Assembly (NCBI GenBank): GCA_009391275.1
Contig: VEXF01000012.1
Location: 1-46,837, forward strand
Direction: 5' to 3'
DNA from: SAR202 cluster bacterium AD-804-J14_MRT_500m
Lineage (GTDB): Bacteria > Chloroflexota > Dehalococcoidia > UBA3495 > GCA-2712585
DNA length: 46,837 bases
Under the pieces are notes generated by a model, which saw only the letters and a list, made by a program, of their open reading frames with translations, did no database searches and was not told the origin of the DNA. Below are positions 26,267 through 35,369 of this stretch, in pieces. Positions within the stretch are counted from its first letter, which is position 1. Every line of letters starts with the position of its first letter. A program made the translations under genes and the position numbers.

Positions 26267-26815
26267 ATGCCACGAATACCTTCAGTGACTAGAGAAGATC
26301 TTAGTTCTGATGATCAAGCTTATTATGACCAAATTGTTGAGAAAAGAGGCCGAGCTGCCGGTCCATACGGAGTGATGCTTCATAGTCCTAAGTTGGCAGG
26401 CCGGATGGGAGCAACTGGTTCTTATCTTAGATTTGAATGCGAAATAGAAAACATCTTAAAAGAAGTGGTGATAATGACCACAACTCGCGAGGCGCGGGCT
26501 CAATATGCATTTACTGCGCATGAACGTTTAGCCAGAGAAGCAGGAGTTTCAGAAGCAACCATAAAGGCCATTACAGATGGTACTGCGCCGGTGGGACTTT
26601 CTGGAGATGAGGCTTTGTTGGTTAACTACACGCAAGAATTGTTGCGGAATCATTCTGTTAGTTCCTCTGCGTTTGACGCGGTGAAAGATCGGTTTGGAGA
26701 GCAAGGAATCATTGATATCACAGGGTTGATTGGACACTACTTATCAGTGTCCCAATTTCTCAATGCTTTTGAGGTAGAACTTCCCGAAGGGATGACTCCA
26801 GTCCTGCCTGTTTGA
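26267..26815 (+). CDS. Carboxymuconolactone-decarboxylase/AhpD-like family protein
   Basis: 182 residues, all helical by appearance. EVVIMTTTREARAQYAFTAHERLAREAGVSEATIKAI matches the family core in which a short Cys-containing motif is found in AhpD; here no CxxC is present, so a peroxide-reducing role is unlikely. Homologues occur beside catabolic amidases and dioxygenases with unclear roles. AAGGAG precedes ATG, 64 bases after the amidase, so it probably belongs to the same operon. Confidence 0.8.
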   Translation: MPRIPSVTREDLSSDDQAYYDQIVEKRGRAAGPYGVMLHSPKLAGRMGATGSYLRFECEIENILKEVVIMTTTREARAQYAFTAHERLAREAGVSEATIKAITDGTAPVGLSGDEALLVNYTQELLRNHSVSSSAFDAVKDRFGEQGIIDITGLIGHYLSVSQFLNAFEVELPEGMTPVLPV

Positions 26816-26828
26816 TTTGTGGTAGGCT

Positions 26829-27896
26829 TTAGCCCGACGGATCGGTAAATGTCAGTATTGCCTGGGGATTCTGCACTAATATTTTGTGTACGGCGTCCTC
26901 TGAATATCCTCTTTTACGCATCCTTGGCGCTATGTGATCTAGGATGTAGTAGTACCCATGTCCTCCGTATGTTTCGAGCCGATGTTTCGAACATATATCA
27001 TGCGCAACCACCACTTTGTCCCCATATCCTTGATCGCATATCCAAGAGATGTCATCCATTTTTTTCGCATCATTAGGCAGGTCTATGTTCGGATTCAAAG
27101 GATAGAAAGATTCTTCTCGTCCAAAAAGATCCCATTCCATATAACAACCGGATCGTGCGATTTCCCCTAGTGTGGTTTGTTTGAAGACCGTCCGATCCAA
27201 ATGCCCCATGATGGTTCGATTTAGGTGAGCCCCCGAGTCTCGAAGGACTTCTATTATTTCCAACGGAGAAGTTTCATCTCTACCTGGATGAATCAATATA
27301 GGAGCCCCGGTTAGTCTTTGCGCCTTTGCAGATGCCTGTAGGACTTTGCGTTCATTTTTGTCGAGCGGCCAGGAGCAGCCTATCTCACCAATTATCCCAG
27401 ATTTTATCGGTGTTCCGTCGGCACCGCTTACTATATCCGTCACGATGTTGTGAGTGATATCGGATTCGGAGAGTGAATCCATATCGTGGGGATGGGCCGC
27501 TGCTACATAATAGGATGCTCCCATTATGATATTGACTCCCGTTGCACGGGAAATTCGAGACAATCCCAGAGGGTCTCGAGCTATTCCAACGCTAGTTGCA
27601 TCGACCAGGGAATCTCCTCCAAATTGCTTATAGCGTTCAACTTCTTTTATCGCCGTGTCAACATCGAAAAGATGGCTGTTGTCTTCGTTTGAAGCCCCGT
27701 AGTATTTGATTCGGCCAAGTGTTTCTATGGAGACTGGTTTCTCATAAAACTCCCGTTCGCTGGCGGCTTCTTGCTGGTGGCTACTGACAGAGAGGTCTAT
27801 GAGAAGATGTTCATGGGTTAAGGTAACCCCTAATGCATGAGGATCTATTGTACCTAGCACCGTTTGGATCTTCCCACCGATACTTTTAATAACCAC
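26829..27896 (-). CDS. Phosphotriesterase-family metal-dependent hydrolase
   Basis: 355 residues. GVTLTHEHLLIDL gives the His-x-His pair, GIIGEIGCSWPL gives the bridging Glu used instead of carboxylated Lys in the homology-protein branch, and ILIHPGRDE, IMGHLDRTV and VVAHDICSK supply the remaining histidines and the catalytic Asp. Members hydrolyse lactones, esters or phosphoesters. GTG is the start, preceded on the minus strand by AGGAGG. The gene converges on the AhpD-like gene, separated by 13 bases. Confidence 0.9.
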   Translation of the reverse strand: MVIKSIGGKIQTVLGTIDPHALGVTLTHEHLLIDLSVSSHQQEAASEREFYEKPVSIETLGRIKYYGASNEDNSHLFDVDTAIKEVERYKQFGGDSLVDATSVGIARDPLGLSRISRATGVNIIMGASYYVAAAHPHDMDSLSESDITHNIVTDIVSGADGTPIKSGIIGEIGCSWPLDKNERKVLQASAKAQRLTGAPILIHPGRDETSPLEIIEVLRDSGAHLNRTIMGHLDRTVFKQTTLGEIARSGCYMEWDLFGREESFYPLNPNIDLPNDAKKMDDISWICDQGYGDKVVVAHDICSKHRLETYGGHGYYYILDHIAPRMRKRGYSEDAVHKILVQNPQAILTFTDPSG

Positions 27897-28009
27897 GACG
27901 TCCTCCTGGTCTGGGATTATTCTATCTACGTAGAATTTCTATTTTATGGCTGTTTCGCGCAATCGAAGACTAGCTCTTGCATATTCAAGTGTCAATTGGG
28001 ACTTGGTGT

Positions 28010-28038
28010 TTGACTTTCATTTAAGCCGTCGCTAGTTT
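28010..28038 (+). promoter_or_regulatory. Promoter candidate for the amidase at 28115
   Basis: TTGACT (28010-28015), a 17-base spacer and TAGTTT (28033-28038). The -35 is good and the -10 weak. It lies about 77 bases before the amidase ATG in a divergent gap. Confidence 0.35.
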
Positions 28039-28114
28039 TAACATGCGGTTAACATAGGATGAAAAAAATGGCTGACTCGGGCCGTGCAAATAAAGATTTC
28101 ATAGGAGTAAGCAG

Positions 28115-29455
28115 ATGGCAGAACTTTTCGACTTAACGGCAACCGAGATAGTTAAATTTGTGCACGACAGGGAATTGTCTTCTACTGACGTCGTTGAATC
28201 TTTATTAACTAGAATTGAAGCACTCGAGCCAAAGTTACACGCCTGGGTCGCTGTTGATCGGGAAGTAGCCCTGGCACAGGCTCGAGCAAGAGACGCGGAC
28301 ACAACTTCTAGCGGATTGCTCCAAGGAGTACCTATCGGGTTCAAAGATATTTATCATGTTGCTGGAGTGCATACTACAGCGTGTTCGAAAGTCTACGCTG
28401 ATTATGTCCCAGACTATGATGCTACTACTGTGGTTTCTAGCCGAAATGCTGGTGCGATTATCCTTGGAAAATCAGTTACCACTGAATTTGCTGCTTTAGA
28501 TCCCTCTCCTACACGTAATCCCTGGAACATATCACATACTCCTGGTGGGTCAAGCAGTGGCTCTGCCGCAGCTGTGGCTGCTCGTATGTGTCCATTGGCT
28601 TTTGGTTCACAGACAGTTGGCTCAGTATTGCGTCCTGCTGCGTACAATGGTGTCGTGGGACTGAAGCCAACTTTTGGGCGAGTTAGTCGCCACGGTGTTG
28701 TGCCCTTGGCATGGTCTTTTGATACCGTTGGCTGGATGTCGCGGAGTGTCGAGGATTCAGCTCTTTTACTACAGGTTACCGCAGGACATGATATATCCGA
28801 CCACACGTCGTCAAAGCTGCCGACTCTTGAATATATCCGAGCATTACGTGATCCGGCCCCTCCTCGAATCGGAGTACTTAAGGGTTATTTCCATGAACAT
28901 GCAGATCAAGAAACTCGCGATCATCTGGCGTCAATGGTGCGTATGTTGGAGCGTGCTGGAGCTTCCGTAGAAGAAGTCACATCTTTAGCTGACTTTAACC
29001 AATCCTACGCCGATCAGTTCACTATACTTACGACTGAGGCAGCTTCATTCCATCAGCCTATGTATGAACGTCAGGCTATGGATTATCAACCCAAGATTCG
29101 AGAAATGATTGCTACTGGTTTTAAAACTGATGGTGTAACGTACTCTAAAGCCCAAGAACGTCGGCAAATCTTTATCGTAGAACTTGAAAAAACTGTAGAA
29201 CTAGCAGATGTAATTCTCACTCCATCCACGCCTTCTCCCGCTCCGGGCGACATAACCAATACTGGGAACCCGATGTTTCAAGGCCCATGGACCTCAGCCG
29301 GTTTGCCAGTTATTACCTTGCCGTCAGGGATATCCGATTCCGGACTGCCACTGGGGATTCATCTTGCTGCTTCATCCTTCGCTGAGGACCGTCTTTTATC
29401 AGCTGCAGCGTGGTGCGAATCGGTTATAGGATTCTCGTCAACCCCACCGATTTAA
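28115..29455 (+). CDS. Amidase signature family hydrolase
   Basis: 446 residues. The triad is K77 (GVPIGFKDIY), S146 (TPGGSSSGSAAAV) and S170 (GSQTVGSVLRPAAYNG). The GSQTxGS form with LRPAAY places it in a different amidase subgroup from the three others in the window. No small partner gene precedes it. ATAGGAG lies eight bases before ATG. Substrate unknown. Confidence 0.9.
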   Translation: MAELFDLTATEIVKFVHDRELSSTDVVESLLTRIEALEPKLHAWVAVDREVALAQARARDADTTSSGLLQGVPIGFKDIYHVAGVHTTACSKVYADYVPDYDATTVVSSRNAGAIILGKSVTTEFAALDPSPTRNPWNISHTPGGSSSGSAAAVAARMCPLAFGSQTVGSVLRPAAYNGVVGLKPTFGRVSRHGVVPLAWSFDTVGWMSRSVEDSALLLQVTAGHDISDHTSSKLPTLEYIRALRDPAPPRIGVLKGYFHEHADQETRDHLASMVRMLERAGASVEEVTSLADFNQSYADQFTILTTEAASFHQPMYERQAMDYQPKIREMIATGFKTDGVTYSKAQERRQIFIVELEKTVELADVILTPSTPSPAPGDITNTGNPMFQGPWTSAGLPVITLPSGISDSGLPLGIHLAASSFAEDRLLSAAAWCESVIGFSSTPPI

Positions 29456-29580
29456 ATCTGTCAGGTTATTAATGTTGATTTCATATCCATTAAGGATAGG
29501 TCGTAATCTGTGAATCGCTTGGTAGCCCTGGTTAGCTCGCACTGATAGAATTCTCTGTATAATCAAAAAGAAGGTGATTT

Positions 29581-30045
29581 ATGCCTGCCAAAGATCTCGA
29601 AACTCGTATCCAAGCCTTGGAAGATATAGAGGCTATACGCAACCTCAAAGCTGATTATTCAGCTCTAGCAGATGATAATTACCGTGCCGACCCTATAGCA
29701 GAGATGTTTACTGAGGATGCTGTGTGGGACAGTGAAGGTTCAGGACATTTCGAAGGTCGGGAAGCTATCCGGGAATATTTTAAAGTGGCCGGGAAGGCCA
29801 TTACTTTTGTTGTGCATTACAACACTAACTCTCATATAGAGGTGGATGGCGATACGGCTTGGGGCCGGTGGCTCAGTCTTATTCCATGTACAATGGCTAA
29901 AGATGGTAACGCCGTATGGATGGCTGGGATAGATAATGAAGAATATGTTCGGGTAAATGGACAATGGAAATTCAAGAGCAAAATGTCCAAACGCCTGTTC
30001 AGGACACCTTTTGACGAAGGGTGGGCAAAAAAACGATTCACATAA
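29581..30045 (+). CDS. SnoaL/NTF2-like domain protein
   Basis: 154 residues with the cone-shaped SnoaL-like fold: LETRIQALEDIEAIRNLKADYSAL, then MFTEDAVWDSEGSGHFEGREAIREYF, then a strand-rich half ending KWRFK-like QWKFKSKMSKRLFRTPFDEGW. Relatives are small isomerases, hydratases or dioxygenase small subunits. A perfect TATAAT lies at 29558-29563 but only about 18 bases before ATG, so it may not be used. AAGGTG is the ribosome site. Function unknown. Confidence 0.78.
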   Translation: MPAKDLETRIQALEDIEAIRNLKADYSALADDNYRADPIAEMFTEDAVWDSEGSGHFEGREAIREYFKVAGKAITFVVHYNTNSHIEVDGDTAWGRWLSLIPCTMAKDGNAVWMAGIDNEEYVRVNGQWKFKSKMSKRLFRTPFDEGWAKKRFT

Positions 30046-30061
30046 AGTTAAACAGAACCCC

Positions 30062-31210
30062 TTGGATATAGACCAACAAAAAAACAACAAACCTCATGTT
30101 CTTGTTGTAGGTGCTGGGATTTTAGGCGCTTCCATTGCGTTTCATCTTGTTAGTCGAGGCGCTAGGGTAACAGTGTTCGATGCCTCCACACCAGGTAGTG
30201 GCGCGTCTAGCCATTCCTTTGCATGGATAAATTCGTTTGAGAAAGACCCGATCTTTTATCACGATCTAAACCGGCGATCTATAGATTCTTGGGATAGATT
30301 TGAGAGACGCTTAGCGCGAGATGTTGGTCTCCGTTGGGGTGGAGACTTACGTTGGACTGATAATGCAGATAGCGCAACAAGAATTGCTAGTCGTGTTGCT
30401 GAACTTCAAACCCGGGGATACCCGTCAAAAATAATTACTGAGTTTGAAATGTTACAGCTGGAACCCGGCTTAGTGCCCGGCCCTGTCGCACTCTGTTCGT
30501 TTGGTGAAATCGATGGGCAAGTGGATCCTAGTTTGGTAATAGATGCTTGCCTCGAGGAAGTAATCAACACCGGCAACACCGTACACTCAAATGTCTCTGT
30601 TACAGGTCTGAATTTTAGTACCGCTATGTCGTCTACACCTTCAGTAATTTCAGTAAACACACCAAATGGTGAGATGTTGTGTGATTCCATAGTCATTGCC
30701 GCAGGAGTGGATACGAGTCGATTTGCTGATATGGCAGGCATATATTTGCCCCAAGAAGAAAGTCCTGGTGTCACTGTTAGAACTAATCCTTTACCACGTA
30801 TTCTGGAGAACGTCGCGGTGATCCATGCCCCAGCGTTGGATGGTTCAGACTCCGGTATACACTTGAAACAGGGTTCAAATGGTGTTGTGATGATCGGGGA
30901 AGGTTCTCAGGAGAGTCTACGTAGAGATGATTCCGATCATCATGCCAAGCGGCTGATCAAGGCCGCATCATGTTTTATTCCGGCTCTTGTCGATGCAGAG
31001 GCTGTCCCGGTTCCGCTTGGTTTCCGGCCAATGCCTGCAGATGGATTACCTGTACTCGGATTTAGCGAGAGCGTCCCTAATTTATATCTGGCGGTCATGC
31101 ATAGCGGCGTAACTCTGGCTCCATTAGTTGGTGAATTGTCAGCGATTGAGATCATAGATGGGACGAGAGTCGAGATGCTTCGGCCGTATAGGCCCGAAAG
31201 ATTTATTTAA
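30062..31210 (+). CDS. FAD-dependent oxidoreductase, DAO family
   Basis: About 382 residues from TTG 30062. The Rossmann motif VLVVGAGILGASIAFHLVSRG begins near residue 13, TPGSGASSHSFAWINSF is the flavin loop, and GFRPMPADGLPVLGFSES with MHSGVTLAPLVGELSAIEI closes the family domain. An open frame continues upstream to ATG 29957, but that would overlap the SnoaL-like gene by 89 bases, so a start near the TTG is preferred; no clear ribosome site marks it. Probably an amine or amino-acid oxidase. It converges on the cupin gene with a two-base gap. Confidence 0.82.
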   Translation: MDIDQQKNNKPHVLVVGAGILGASIAFHLVSRGARVTVFDASTPGSGASSHSFAWINSFEKDPIFYHDLNRRSIDSWDRFERRLARDVGLRWGGDLRWTDNADSATRIASRVAELQTRGYPSKIITEFEMLQLEPGLVPGPVALCSFGEIDGQVDPSLVIDACLEEVINTGNTVHSNVSVTGLNFSTAMSSTPSVISVNTPNGEMLCDSIVIAAGVDTSRFADMAGIYLPQEESPGVTVRTNPLPRILENVAVIHAPALDGSDSGIHLKQGSNGVVMIGEGSQESLRRDDSDHHAKRLIKAASCFIPALVDAEAVPVPLGFRPMPADGLPVLGFSESVPNLYLAVMHSGVTLAPLVGELSAIEIIDGTRVEMLRPYRPERFI

Positions 31211-31212
31211 TT

Positions 31213-31593
31213 TTATGACTGCTCCTTCATCGGCACGAAAACAGATATTCGGTCCTCATTCCCCACTTCTCGCGTGTAGTGTCCTTGTCCGGTCATGTCT
31301 TCAGCTATCAAGATGTCACCTGGTCCGATTGTTCTTTTTGTACCATCACCTATTTCAATTTCCACTGCACCTTGAAGAGTAAACACGACAGCTCTGCCGG
31401 GTGCGTGGTGCCATGGATTGGACCGTTTGTTGTCAAATCGTCTAGCTAACGTGCCACTTGGTTCGTGTATCAACTCCCGGCCATCCTGAGGCCATGTGTC
31501 ATCGTCTCTGTTCTCGACTTTGATAAACTTCGGAACTATGTCTTCGAAGTGAGATTGCCCATCATCCCCGGTGTATACTCTGACTATCGCCAT
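31213..31593 (-). CDS. Cupin-domain protein
   Basis: 126 residues forming a single cupin barrel. WHHAPGRAVVFTLQGAVEIEIG and GPGDILIAEDMTGQGH are the two motif blocks with the metal-binding histidines. Such proteins can be sensors, isomerases or dioxygenases. It diverges from the M20 peptidase gene and may respond to the same substrate. Confidence 0.8.
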   Translation of the reverse strand: MAIVRVYTGDDGQSHFEDIVPKFIKVENRDDDTWPQDGRELIHEPSGTLARRFDNKRSNPWHHAPGRAVVFTLQGAVEIEIGDGTKRTIGPGDILIAEDMTGQGHYTREVGNEDRISVFVPMKEQS

Positions 31594-31771
31594 TTGCTCA
31601 TTCTCCTACGATGATTTTGTCGCGATATTACTTTTTAAAATTTGTTTTGCTTGGAGTCTAGGTCAAATTCTTAAGCCGTCTTAACTAATGTGATCCACTG
31701 GTAAGATGTCTGATCGGCGTATTGTAACCTAATTGTGAAACTTGCCCAGTGGGTATGAAAACACGAGCAGA

Positions 31772-31801
31772 TTGGACACGCTGGAAGGCTATAGATAGAA
31801 T
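31772..31801 (+). promoter_or_regulatory. Sigma-70-like promoter for the M20 peptidase operon
   Basis: TTGGAC (31772-31777), an 18-base spacer and TAGAAT (31796-31801). Transcription would start near 31808, about 41 bases before the GTG start. Confidence 0.45.
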
Positions 31802-31848
31802 CATTTCAACACTGGCTTGCTAATTTGTTGCACCATTGGGAGCTAATA

Positions 31849-33102
31849 GTGACTAGCCGCTCTGTCAAAGATTCCGTGTTGAGGTTTGTGGATCGGGACG
31901 CCATAGTTTCTTTAGCGTCTGATCTGATAAAGATCCCAAGTTTTAAGCCGCATGAGACACCGGTCGCTGATTATCTCGTTGAGTTCTTCACTGAACGGGG
32001 GTATTTAGTTGATCTTCAAGAGGTCGAGCCTGGGAGACGTCAGGTCATAGCGACCATCAAAGGTTCCTCTGACGAACGAAGCCTCATGTTAAATGGGCAC
32101 ACTGATATTAACGCGTTGACTATGAGATGGAAGAGGGATCCATGGACTCCCATAGTTGAGGGCGACCGTCTTTATGGTCACGGAATTCAAAATATGAAAG
32201 CCGGATTGGCTAGCATAATAATGGCTGCTGAAGCTGTCCGGTTGTCACAGGCCAGCCTCGCCGGCGATGTAGTCGTCGCATGTGTTGTAGGAGAGACTCA
32301 AGGAGGCGAAGGTACTTACCATTTGATGCAAACTGGTTTTCGTACCAGCGCAGCAATTGTAGCAGAACCATTTGGCTTGGGAAATCTAGCGACTGTGCAT
32401 GCAGGCATAGTTCACATGGCAATCCATACGTATGGAATTACTGGTCATATAAGCCGGCTGGAAGGAACGATTAATGCTGTTGAGAAAATGACTTCTGTTA
32501 TTCGTGCCTTGCAACACGTCAGATTTACTTATGATGCTCGGGCAGATCTCCCGGATCTCCCGCGCCTGAATATTGGTAGTGTGATAGGCGGTCGAGGAAA
32601 CGAATATGTCCTTGTCGAGCCGCCGTATATTCCCGATCTCTGTACGATTCTGGTAGATGTTCACTTCTTACCTGGTCAGACGGTTGAGGGTATAGTTGCG
32701 GATATAAAGCTCACTTTGGATTCTTTAGTGGCATCCGAGTCTGATCTGCGCTATAAGATAGAAATCCCTCCACCGGATTTCTTTGAGGGGAGAAGGCGGC
32801 TTGTAATGGATCCATTGGATGTTCCTATTGACACACCCATCGTTACACTTGTGGCACGTTGTCATCAGGAAGTCACAGGAGAAGCTCCCAAGGTTATTGG
32901 ATCTGTACTCCCTAATTCCTACTCATCCAATGATACTTGCCATCTCTGGAAAGCTGGCATACCTTGTCTAATATATGGACCAGGCACTGTTCGCGGGGGG
33001 GAAGATGAAGATGATTGTTACGCATATGTTAGCGAGATGGTACAAGCTACCAAGGTGTATGCTCTTGCGATTCTTGATTACTGCGGCGTTGAATATCGTT
33101 AA
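31849..33102 (+). CDS. M20-family metallopeptidase/deacylase (ArgE/DapE-like)
   Basis: 417 residues. GTG 31849 is preferred over TTG 31825 because GGGAG lies six bases before it. NGHTDIN holds the His-x-Asp metal pair (H84, D86). The next block, usually GRGxxDMKGG, reads GHGIQNMKAGLA with Asn115 in place of the bridging Asp, and the usual DEExGG reads VGETQGGEG with one Glu (E149). These changes suggest a subfamily with altered metal use, or reduced peptidase activity. It likely removes an acyl or peptide group from an amino acid. The DUF1028 gene follows after 23 bases. Confidence 0.85.
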   Translation: MTSRSVKDSVLRFVDRDAIVSLASDLIKIPSFKPHETPVADYLVEFFTERGYLVDLQEVEPGRRQVIATIKGSSDERSLMLNGHTDINALTMRWKRDPWTPIVEGDRLYGHGIQNMKAGLASIIMAAEAVRLSQASLAGDVVVACVVGETQGGEGTYHLMQTGFRTSAAIVAEPFGLGNLATVHAGIVHMAIHTYGITGHISRLEGTINAVEKMTSVIRALQHVRFTYDARADLPDLPRLNIGSVIGGRGNEYVLVEPPYIPDLCTILVDVHFLPGQTVEGIVADIKLTLDSLVASESDLRYKIEIPPPDFFEGRRRLVMDPLDVPIDTPIVTLVARCHQEVTGEAPKVIGSVLPNSYSSNDTCHLWKAGIPCLIYGPGTVRGGEDEDDCYAYVSEMVQATKVYALAILDYCGVEYR

Positions 33103-33125
33103 ATCTGCCTTTTGAGGTTCGTAGA

Positions 33126-33845
33126 TTGAAATTTGATGTTGGGGTAGAGTCCCATACGTTCTCGATTATCGGGAGGTGCACTCGTACCGGTATGCTGGGA
33201 ATTGCCATTACCACTAGTGACTTATGCGTGGGATCGCGGTGTCCTTATATCAGACCTTTGGTTGGCGCGGTCTCTACACAAGCTGCCACGGATCCTCGCC
33301 TAGGTCCTTTTGCTATCAGGCTCTTAGCTCTTGGATATTCGGCCAGTAGGGTTATTGAGGAGATTGAGACCAGTGATCCTCATATTGAGCGAAGACAACT
33401 AGGGGTTGTAGACCAAGATGGCGGCTCAGCTGCTCGCACAGGTTCGCTCAACGCACCATGGGCCGGGCATGTTACGGGTGCTAATTACGTAGCAATGGGA
33501 AACGCACTAGTGGGAGAACAGGTAGTAAGATCCATGGCTTTGGTTTTTGAAGATAAAGGGGGGGAGGATCTTGAAAATAGGTTATTACAGGCGATATTAG
33601 CGGGTAGCGATGCTGGTGGAGAAGCAAAAGATAGTACACCGTACCATTCCGCTGCGCTGCTGGTTTTTGCAGCAGATTCTTTTGCCCGTGTTGATCTTCG
33701 AGTTGATGACCATCCTGCGCCCTTGATAGAACTCCGACGTTTATTAACTGTTTATAAGCCACGTATGCGAATGTTCTCTCTACGTGCTCGGGATCCTGAG
33801 TCTGCTGTTCCGCTAACAAAAAACCTTGAGGATATTCCTGATTAG
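33126..33845 (+). CDS. DUF1028 (Ntn-hydrolase-like) family protein
   Basis: 239 residues. TFSIIGRCTRTGMLGIAI near the start and GAVSTQAATDPRLGPFAIRLLALG match the DUF1028 family, predicted to be Ntn-like hydrolases and often found beside peptidases and amino-acid catabolic genes. GNALVGEQVV and YHSAALLVFAADSFARVDLRVDDH are further family blocks. TTG is the start with GAGG eight bases upstream. Substrate unknown. Confidence 0.82.
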   Translation: MKFDVGVESHTFSIIGRCTRTGMLGIAITTSDLCVGSRCPYIRPLVGAVSTQAATDPRLGPFAIRLLALGYSASRVIEEIETSDPHIERRQLGVVDQDGGSAARTGSLNAPWAGHVTGANYVAMGNALVGEQVVRSMALVFEDKGGEDLENRLLQAILAGSDAGGEAKDSTPYHSAALLVFAADSFARVDLRVDDHPAPLIELRRLLTVYKPRMRMFSLRARDPESAVPLTKNLEDIPD

Positions 33846-33923
33846 ATGGGTTTTGGTTAATTGATGGAATGGTTCTTTTCACCTAGCAGTAATGAAATAT
33901 ATATTCCAGCTTAGGAGAATGTC

Positions 33924-35300
33924 ATGATGCAGACAACGGAGACCGAGGCGATCCGGCAGGCCGCGTTGAAGTATCAGTGGTTTCACAATAAAGACTGGAC
34001 TCAAATGGCTGAAAACGGGGAACCTTTGGTCATGATAGAAGGTGAAGGCATCCGTGTCACAGATTCATCAGGGCAAACTTGGGTAGATGTATGCGGTGGC
34101 TACTACTCAGTCAACGTAGGCTATGGACGTCATGAAATTTCATATGCCGTATATGAACAGTTGAAGCGCGTAACCTTTTTCCCTAACGGAACTACTACAG
34201 TGCCTGTGATAGAACTGTGCCAAAAGATTGCAGACATGTCTCCAGGTAGCCTTTCCAGGACGTATCTTAACTGCGGAGGATCTGAGGCTAACGAAACCGC
34301 GATCAATATCACACGGGCATATCACAAACGCTTGGGTCAGTCCGGGAAATATAAAGTAATTAGTCGGCGTAATTCCTACCACGGCACCCTAGGTCAAACA
34401 ATGTGGATGGGCGAGAGTTCTTCCAACCATGGCCAGTCAGACTTCGAGCCTCGATATCCTGGAATGCTCCATGTCCCTAATCCCAATCCGTATCGTTGTG
34501 AACTCGGCGGGGAAACTGCATCTGAATGTGCTGTGCGTTGCGCCGAAGCCGTTGAGAAGTTAATTCTGGAAGAAGGTCCAGAGACTGTTGCCGCTTTTAT
34601 AGCTGAGCCAATTGCACAACCTACAGGTTCAGCGGTGCCCGGAAATGAGTACTGGCCTATGATCAGAAACATTTGCGATCAGTACAACGTTATATTGATC
34701 GTAGACGAAGTGATTACCGGGTTTGGCAGGACTGGGAAAATGTTTGGCATGGACCATTGGAATATCGTCCCAGACATTATGACCATAGGAAAGGGTATGA
34801 GCAGTAGCTACTTGCCGGTGTCGGGCACGGTTGTCCGTGAAGAAATAGCTGATCGGTTTGGGGGTATGGGAAACCAGCTTAATATGGCCGTTACTCATAG
34901 CGGTCATCCAGTTACCGCTGTGGCAGCGTTAAAAAATATCGAAATTATTGAGAGTGAGGGTCTTGTAGAGAATTCAGCCGAGGTCGGTGGTTACTTCAAG
35001 CATCAGTTACAGGAAATGGCAAATGATCATCCGTCAATGGGGAACGTAGATGGGGTAGGTCTTTTTTTGGGAATAGACCTAGTGCACGATAAACGGGGAA
35101 AAAGCTCCTTTGCCAACCAATCTGTCGTATGCGACAACTTAACTGAGAAATTCAGGAGCCAGCATCTTATTCTTCATGCTACACGCGGCAAGGTTTATCT
35201 CGGTCCACCGCTTTGTGTAACTCGTGGTGACATCGACGAAATCTCTGGAAAGATAGATTCTGCAATTGGGCAATGGGAACGAGAACTTGGAATCGGATAG
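33924..35300 (+). CDS. Class III aminotransferase (PLP-dependent)
   Basis: 458 residues of the ornithine/4-aminobutyrate/taurine aminotransferase class. NCGGSEANETAINITRAYH binds the PLP phosphate, VDEVITGFGRTGKMFGMDH contains the PLP-ring Asp, and K290 in IGKGMSSSYLPVS forms the Schiff base. AGGAG precedes tandem ATG codons. It shares length, layout and lysine position with the next gene, indicating a tandem duplication. It should transfer the amino group of an amine or omega-amino acid to a 2-oxo acid. Confidence 0.92.
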   Translation: MMQTTETEAIRQAALKYQWFHNKDWTQMAENGEPLVMIEGEGIRVTDSSGQTWVDVCGGYYSVNVGYGRHEISYAVYEQLKRVTFFPNGTTTVPVIELCQKIADMSPGSLSRTYLNCGGSEANETAINITRAYHKRLGQSGKYKVISRRNSYHGTLGQTMWMGESSSNHGQSDFEPRYPGMLHVPNPNPYRCELGGETASECAVRCAEAVEKLILEEGPETVAAFIAEPIAQPTGSAVPGNEYWPMIRNICDQYNVILIVDEVITGFGRTGKMFGMDHWNIVPDIMTIGKGMSSSYLPVSGTVVREEIADRFGGMGNQLNMAVTHSGHPVTAVAALKNIEIIESEGLVENSAEVGGYFKHQLQEMANDHPSMGNVDGVGLFLGIDLVHDKRGKSSFANQSVVCDNLTEKFRSQHLILHATRGKVYLGPPLCVTRGDIDEISGKIDSAIGQWERELGIG

Positions 35301-35369
35301 CATGAACTTCAACTTAAACGGGGCCCTAAAGCATAGCTCAATCGGTGTAATGGAAAAGAGATATAAACG

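Noticed and set aside
29558..29563. Perfect TATAAT before the SnoaL-like gene as a promoter
   Set aside because: It lies so close to the ATG that the transcript start would fall at the ribosome site, and no -35 is found at 16-18 bases.
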